DNA of 64,000 nt from Neospora caninum Liverpool (taxonomy: Eukaryota; Apicomplexa; Conoidasida; Eucoccidiorida; Sarcocystidae), in NCBI RefSeq assembly GCF_000208865.1, contig NC_018391.1, positions 2,046,001 through 2,110,000 of the forward strand, written 5' to 3'. Numbering within the stretch: position 1 is the first letter of the stretch; the number at the start of each line of letters is the position of its first letter. Shown piece after piece: positions 57,532-64,000 of the stretch. The notes below the pieces were generated by a model. The model was not told the origin of the DNA. It worked only from the letters and a program-made list of their open reading frames with translations, and searched no databases. Position numbers and translations under genes: made by a program.

Positions 57532-60500
57532 ATGACCAGTCTTTCGAATCGCCTGTACGGCAACGACTCCGATTTTTGGACTTCGGACGATGAACTGGAC
57601 GAGACGGAGGATCTCCCCCCAGTCCCTTCGCCCCGGTCTTCTTCCTTCGCGTGTGTCGCTGGGGCGCAGCCTGAAGGCACGGCCCCTGACAAGGGAGATT
57701 TTGCCTTTCCGCTGCTCTCCTCTCCTCTCGCGTTCGCGTCTGTCCCTGCGAAACGACTCGAGGCGGAGTGGAGGCCCGAAGACGACGAGTTCCTCAAAAG
57801 AACCTTCGGCTTCCTCGATGCTGAAGACGCCTGCCCGGCCCCAGCCGAAGGGTGCGAACTGAACAGTGCTACCGCTTCTTTGTGCGGACGGCTATCTTCC
57901 TCGCCAGGACCGCGCGCGCAGTCTGGGGTAGCGGGCGAGGGCGAAGACGAGGTGAAGAGTCTTGTCGGGCTGCGTTTCATCCCTTCGCGTTCGCCTGCCG
58001 AGAGGCTCCCAGAGAAGGTTGCCGCCTCCTGGGAAGGCGAGGCAGAGGAGGGCGGTCTTCCCCTGGAGACAGGCGAGTCCGCAAACGCCCACCAACCCCA
58101 AACGCATGCAGACGCAGAGGCGCTCTCGCCGCGCCTGCTGTCTCCGCCCTTCCCGGCGGAAGGCGACGCCGACAAGGCGGTGGGTCCAAACTTTTTCTTC
58201 TTTCCGCCCCTCGACTCTCTCGCCTCCTCGCTGCTCTTCGGAGGGACAGCCGCTGCGGACCAACAGTCCCGCGACGCGCCGCTCGCACCCCTCGTGGAGA
58301 TCCTCCCGCCCCGCCTCGCCCAGAGCAGTCCCCGGCTGGAGGGGAACGACGACGAGGCGCGCCTCGCGGCGACAGCGGCGGCCGTCACGGCCTCTCTCTC
58401 GCTCTCAACGACGTCTCGAGGCTCGCCTGTGCAGTCGCCCAAGGCTGCCGGTCGAGGCCTCTTGTCGCCACTCAGTGCGCATGCAGGCGCAGAGCTTGGA
58501 AACCGGCCAGGAGCAGAAGCCGGGGATGGCGAGAAGGTCAGTTTTCCGTTGGAAGAAGAAGCGAGGAAGGCGCTTCACCCCCAAGACGGCGCGTCTGCCA
58601 CACCCGTTGGGAAAGACCCTGTGAAGCGCCAGTTTATTCGCAAACGCTGGTGCGTTGAAGACAACTCCAGCGACGTCTCGCTCTTTCGGCGGCGCGTGCA
58701 GGCGGCGCGGCGAGAGCGCGCCCGGATGGCTGCTTCCGCTGGAAACGTGGAGACACCGGAGAGAGAGGCATGTGGGGACGCTGGCGGGGTGGGCGCGCTT
58801 GCCGAGGGCGAGGAGACAGACGCGGTGGATCCGGAAGTCCTCTTGGACGGCCTCGACGATGCCACGAGGGCGTGGCTAGCTGCCATTCCGCAAGAACCTG
58901 GAGACCTGTCTCCCCTCCAGGTTCCACTGGCTCTCGAGTTTCCCTTCCCCCTCGACGACTTCCAGAAACGGGCGATTCTCCACCTCGAAAAATACCAAAC
59001 CGTCTTCGTCGCTGCCCACACCAGTGCAGGTGAGACGCGCCGCGCGGGGGAGGCCGCAATTTCCCACAATTTCGGGTTCAGAGAGCGGGGGAAACGACAG
59101 GGGCGGAAGAGAGATGATAGGCGAGAGAGAGTTGAAGGAAGCTGGAGGCAACGGGGAGGAGAGCCCTCGAGGGTATGCAGCGGAGAGCAAGCGAGGGCGA
59201 GGGAAGGAGACAGAGGAGGGGGAGAGGAGCGAGATACAAACGGGTGCCTCCGACTGCTGGAGGAGTCGCTTGACACCACGCGAGGTTGGCGCCAAGGCAT
59301 ACACGCCAGCGGAGATATATTGTCTCTTTTCTGGACGCGGCTAATCGTTTTCCACGTTTTTGTTCAAGAAGAAGGGTACAGCGGAGGGGACGATCGCGAC
59401 CGGAGATGACGCATTTTGACTGACGTTTTCGTTTTGCCCTCTGGCGACGTTTTGTCCTCAGGGAAGACGGTCGTTGCAGAGTACGCGATTGCGTTGGCGG
59501 TTCGGCGGAATCGGCGGTGTATATACACCTCGCCTCTGAAGGCTCTCAGCAACCAAAAATATCGCGAGTTCCGTTTGAAGTTTCCGTCCGTCGGCATTGT
59601 CACGGGAGACGTGTGCATCAATCCGGATGCAAACTGTCTCATTGTCACAACGGAGATTCTGCGAAGCCTCCTTTACCTGTAAGGCCTTCGCGTCCTCGTG
59701 AGGCGACAGGCAAAACGCCTGCGCTTCTGCGTCTTCCTTATCCCTTCTACCTGTCTCTTCGTAATTACCACTGCGTCTCCCAAATGTATATCTCTTCCAT
59801 GCTTCCCTCCTGGCGCTCGACACCTCTCGCTACCTTTGCGGCTATTCCTCTCTCTCTTGTTGCCTGTGGCCCCAACTGTATGCACATGCATGCAAATGTC
59901 TGCGCATGCCTCATGTGCGTTTGGAGCTTACACATGTACACCCTCTCGCTTTCCTTAGTCGATTGTTGACTCCCTCTTTTCTCCTGGACTCTCGGCTCAA
60001 ATCCGCTGCCTCAGTGGCCAGGGTGTAACCGTTTCCATATCTGCCGCTCTCTCTGCTGGTGCCTCTCTCCACCTTATCGCTGGGCGTGCCGAAGTTGTCC
60101 AGCTCCGTCTTTGCAAATTCCTCTCTCGCCTTCGTTCTTCGCGTATGCACTCGGCTCACGCGCCTCCTTTCTCCCTGTGCGTATTCACCGTTTACGTTTC
60201 GCTGCGAGTCTCCTTCCCGTTTGTTTCGCCTTCTCCGTATTATTTTTGTTCGTCCTCTCGTGCTTCCCGTCCTCTGTTGCCGTTTAGCTGCTGTTTCCCT
60301 CGTCCTGTCGTTATTCTCATTCTTGTCTTCTTCTTGTTCTCTTTCATTTTTTGGTCTTCTGCGTTGCGTTCATCTCTCGTGACACTGCGTGGTCTTCCCA
60401 GCGGCGATGCCTTGATCGGGCAAGTGGATAGCGTGATCTTCGACGAGGCGCACTACATCAACGATATTGAACGCGGCGTTGTGTGGGAGGAGGCGATTAT

Positions 60501-63500
60501 TCTTCTTCCAAAGGAGGTCAGTTCTCCGCGAAAACGCAGCCCTTCAATCACCCGTCCGTGCGCGCGCGTTCGTCAAGCATTCTCACCCTCCGTCCTCTCT
60601 CCGCGTTGTTTTTCATGCGAGCGTGACGCGCGCCGGTGCACGCTGCTCCGTGCCGCTCAGCCATGCCTTCCCCGACGTGTTGCGGTCTATTTTACCCGCT
60701 TCTGAGCATTGGTCCTGCGTGTCTGTCTGCATGCGCCTCCGTTCCGGTCGCAGGTGAACATGATTCTTCTCTCTGCGACGCTGCCGAACTACCGCCAGTT
60801 CGCGGACTGGATCGGCGCGGTGAAACAGAGAGAAGTTTTCACGCTGTCGACGGACCGCCGCCCGACACCGCTTCGGCACTTCCTCTTCTTCCACGACAAG
60901 GCGTTTCTCCTCATGGACGCGAAGGGCCGGTTTCAAGCGGGGGTAGGCACGCCACGAGAAGAAAGGAAAAGAACATCAGAGGGCAAAGTGGTGCGTGAAC
61001 ACGTTTTCTGTTGGCTGGTGCGGCTCGGCACGCGCCGCACTATAGAGCTTGGGGCTTCGCCATTCCCCTCTCTAAACGAGAGCGGCTCTTTCCCCTCGTT
61101 CTTCATCCTCCTTCTCACTGTTTCGGCGTTTTCTGCTCCTCCGTTGTTCGGCGGTGCTCAGCTTCTTTGCCCGGTTTGTTTTCGTGCGTTTTTTTCGCGG
61201 TTGTGCATGCACCTGTAGGCGTACAACGAAGCCTTCAAGCACGTCCGGGACAAGGGAAATCCTCCCGCTGCGCGGAAACCGCCGCTGAACAATGCGCCGC
61301 AGAGAGGCCGCGGCGGGGCTCGAGGCGGCGCGCGCGCGACGTCGGTTCAAGACGGCGCGCACCAGAGCAGCAAGGGCGTTTACCAGACTGCCGAGGCAAA
61401 GTTGAAGACGGAGATCCACCGACTCCAGGGCATGATCGCGAAACTCGAGAAAGTGAGGCTCACTTCGCGTGGGAAGAGAAGCGAGAGAAAAGGTCGATGC
61501 AAGGCGAAGCCCGGCGGGACCAGGAGAGGACCGCCGAGGCTGTTTCGCCGGCGGCGAGAGGGGCGGATCCGACAGGAAAAATGGAAAGAAACGGGGGGTG
61601 TGGAGGTTAGACGTGTGTCGACTCTTTTGGGGGATACGGCGTCCGTTTCGGTTTTTGAGAACCGCTTCAGAGTTTCGCGACTGTGCTTGGCACCCCCCGT
61701 GGATTTCGCTCTGCAGGACAACGAGCTCCCGGTCGTCGTCTTCTGCTTCAGCCGGCGCAAGTGCGAAACCTACGCTCAGGCGATGCGGAAACTCAACGTC
61801 GTTCTCTCGCACAACGACCGATCCAAAATTCATCTCTTTGTCAAGGTGAGAGCAGAGAGAGAAAGAGAAAAGAAGGCGACAGATAAACCGAGAAGAAAGA
61901 TGCGTTAGAGAGAAGGAGAGCGACGCGTTAGAGAGGAGAAAGTGATACGAGGACGAGAAGAGAGAGAATTTTAAGGAAGAGGAGAGGGAGACGAGAGAAC
62001 GAGAAGAGAGGGAGAATGCGAAATGAGACAGATGCGAGGAAGCGGAAGACTGGATTGTCGCGAGAACGAGAGACGGCAGAGGATTGTGCAGAATAGGGAC
62101 TGGAAGGGGTGAACACGAAACCCGGGAGACGCGCCGGAGACGGTAGAGGACACAGACGGGGGAGGGTCTACGAGATGGAGACGAGGGAATCTGTTTTCGC
62201 CTGCACGTTCAGCGCATCTTCCGTTCGCTCTGGCGCCTCATCTGCGTCTCGTCGTGGGCTACTGAAAGTCGCGTTTTCCATGTTCATTGCTTCTTCGCCT
62301 TTTCGCTCCTCGCCCCCTGTCGTCAGGACTGTTTGATGGCGCTGTCGCCTGCGGATCGTGAGCTGCCGCAAATTCGCTTCGTCTGCAGTCTCGTCCAGCG
62401 AGGCGTCGGCATCCATCACGGCGGCCTCCTGCCGATCATCAAGGAAATGGTAACTCTTCTCTACGTTTTGCCTCTTCCACCTTGTTCGCCTCATCTCCTT
62501 TTCGGCATCACGCTATTGCGTCTGTCCTGTTGTTTCATCGCCATCTTGATCTCTAGGATTTTGGTCTCAGCTCTCTGACAGCTGCTGCTCGACGTGACTC
62601 TCGTGGAGGTGAATGATGGCCGTTCGCCTCCTGTGCCTCAGCGACGACATGCACCCAGGCGGTCGTTTTACCACTGGTTGAGATGCCTCATTTCCCTCTT
62701 CGTCAGCAAAAAATACTCGTCAGCGTTTCGCGTCGCTCTCTCTTCGAGGCGCATTCTTTTCTGCGTTTTCTCGCGTTTTCGCCCAGGTGGAGATTCTCTT
62801 TCAGCGCGGGCTCGTGCGCGTGCTGTTCGCAACCGAGACGCTGGCGATCGGCCTTAACATGCCTGCTCGGTCGGTCGTTTTCTCGGCTTTGAAGAAACAC
62901 GACGGCCAGAGATCGCGCATGCTTCTCGCTTCCGAATACACCCAGGTAGAACAGAGGAAGCAAGAGAACGTGACTCCTTTTGACACCGAATCGTGCGAGT
63001 ATGACGTCCGCTACAGCCACATTGCGTGCTCCTACCAGCAGCCACAGTTCAGCTAACAACGACAGTGGCGGGGGAAAAAGAAGGCTTCATTGTGCGGAGT
63101 GCGGAGTACTAAGCGAAGCGAGAGGCGACTCAGAAACCCGTCGAGGACGCACGGTTCTCTTTGTGTGCCTGTCCCTTTTTTTCTCCTTTCTGTTTCCGTA
63201 CTTTTTCGTTTCCTTGTTGACTCGGGGGTCGCGCTGCGTTTTTCTGTCTCCTTTTCAGATGGCCGGTCGAGCAGGTCGGCGCGGCATTGACACATTCGGC
63301 CACGTCTACATCTTCTGTTCAGACGACATACCCGACCCAAAGGTAGGCTTTTCCTTCTCGAGAATCCCCATTTTTCTTCCTCGACACTCCCCGTTTCTCT
63401 TCCTCGAGGATCCGCGTTTTTATCTCAGAGCCTCCCCCGCTGCTGACGTGCTGCCATCTCTGATGTGTCTCCCCTCCGGTAAACCTCTTCTTTATGTGGC

Positions 63501-64000
63501 TGCGATAAATATGAGATTGGTGAACGTATCCATTCTGGTCAATACAGCCATGAATGCAACTGCATATACATATCTATATAGATATTTATGTTTACGTGTA
63601 CATATGAATACATCAAAATGCGTGTCTATTGATACTTTTATAGATTTGACTGTTGGCGTGTATGTGTGGGTCGGATGCACGTGCGTATGTGCGAATCACG
63701 GAACAAGGCAATTTAGAGATAGGCCAAGAACGCTGACTGTCAAGTCTCTCGGTTAAATAAGCTGTGTCGACGTGTATCCTCGATACAGCTGTGCTGCGAG
63801 ACGGATAGGCAGATACGCGAATACGGGGCTCGGAGACTCTTAGAAGATGCGCAAATGTATAGCTGTTTCGCGTCGTAGTTGCCTCGTAACCTGTGCATCC
63901 ATCTTTATATCCACGCCTCTATATGTATACATAATATATATATATATAAATGTATATACGTCTATATACGTCGATTCCAGTACGCACTGAAAAAGGTATG
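57532..64000 (+). CDS. SKI2: SKI2-type (SKIV2L) DExH RNA helicase, 3' end beyond window
   Basis: Exons 57532-59029, 59462-59678, 60402-60516, 60754-60942, 61219-61452, 61717-61845, 62327-62449, 62787-62945 and 63259-63342, all phases agreeing (916 codons so far); a 15-nt exon at 63981-63995 is possible. Residues 1-470 are acidic, low-complexity and family-specific. Helicase motifs: [11 protein letters not shown], Walker A in [15 protein letters not shown] split by intron 1 (Lys about 501), [30 protein letters not shown] in [20 protein letters not shown] (about 586-589), LLSATLPN, then an Arg/Gly-rich insert and [39 protein letters not shown] and MAGRAGRRG (about 889-897). Wording such as DNELPVVVF matches SKI2 rather than MTR4 or BRR2. 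SKI2 feeds mRNA to the cytoplasmic exosome within the Ski complex. The C-terminal ratchet and arch part lie outside the window. Confidence 0.93.
63981..63995 (+). other. Candidate 15-nt micro-exon of SKI2
   Basis: tcgattccag precedes tacgcactgaaaaag, followed by gtatg at the window end. In phase it encodes YALKK, which fits the position where SKI2/MTR4 proteins continue after the MAGRAGRRG strand. The donor is only partly visible. Confidence 0.4.

Overview
The window looks like nuclear DNA of a tissue-cyst coccidian (Apicomplexa, Sarcocystidae), most likely Toxoplasma gondii or a very close relative. The signs are GC-rich, Ser/Arg/Glu-rich coding sequence cut by many GT-AG introns of a few hundred bases, long pyrimidine-rich 5' leaders, many (TA)n and GTAT/CTAT microsatellites in introns and intergenic DNA, scattered TGCATGCA motifs, and eukaryotic gene families including an apicoplast-type UFD1. 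There is no operon structure, CRISPR array, IS element or recognisable tRNA.

Layout, left to right. (1) A minus-strand protein runs off the left edge (start about 1738). (2) A plus-strand CFAP119/CCDC189-like axonemal protein (4151-5857). (3) A minus-strand spliceosomal cyclophilin H (7742-9211), head-to-head with (4) a plus-strand dihydropteridine reductase (10555-12013). (5) A 14-exon plus-strand TBC1D22-type Rab-GAP (16664-24647). (6) A minus-strand GPN1 GTPase (26841-29297), divergent from (7) a plus-strand hotdog thioesterase (31487-32467). (8) A long minus-strand UFD1-family gene with a membrane-type leader, probably the apicoplast UFD1 (33241-38367). (9) A secreted minus-strand protein with six LNR (Lin-12/Notch) repeats (40695-43285). 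(10) An unrecognised minus-strand gene (45914 downward), only 147 bp from (11) a plus-strand mitochondrial lipoyl-domain protein without an acyltransferase domain (46062-47327). (12) A minus-strand M50B-like membrane zinc peptidase (51112-52308). (13) A SKI2/SKIV2L RNA helicase entering from 57532 and cut by the right edge.

The genes are mostly unrelated housekeeping functions: vesicle traffic, splicing, RNA polymerase II import, RNA decay, pterin recycling, acyl-CoA hydrolysis, organelle import, mitochondrial 2-oxoacid metabolism. The most interesting items are the lipoyl-only protein with a C-terminal motif resembling the 2-oxoglutarate dehydrogenase adaptor KGD4/MRPS36; the UFD1 gene whose leader and conserved domain are in different frames; the LNR protein whose last repeat lost one matched cysteine pair; and a family of 14-bp palindromes (GGTGTACRTACACC) scattered through introns, intergenic DNA and exons.

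Exon boundaries were worked out by hand from splice consensus, reading-phase agreement and remembered family conservation. No alignment or database search was run. Intergenic stretches are described as such; several hold small, weakly supported spliced candidates, marked with low confidence.
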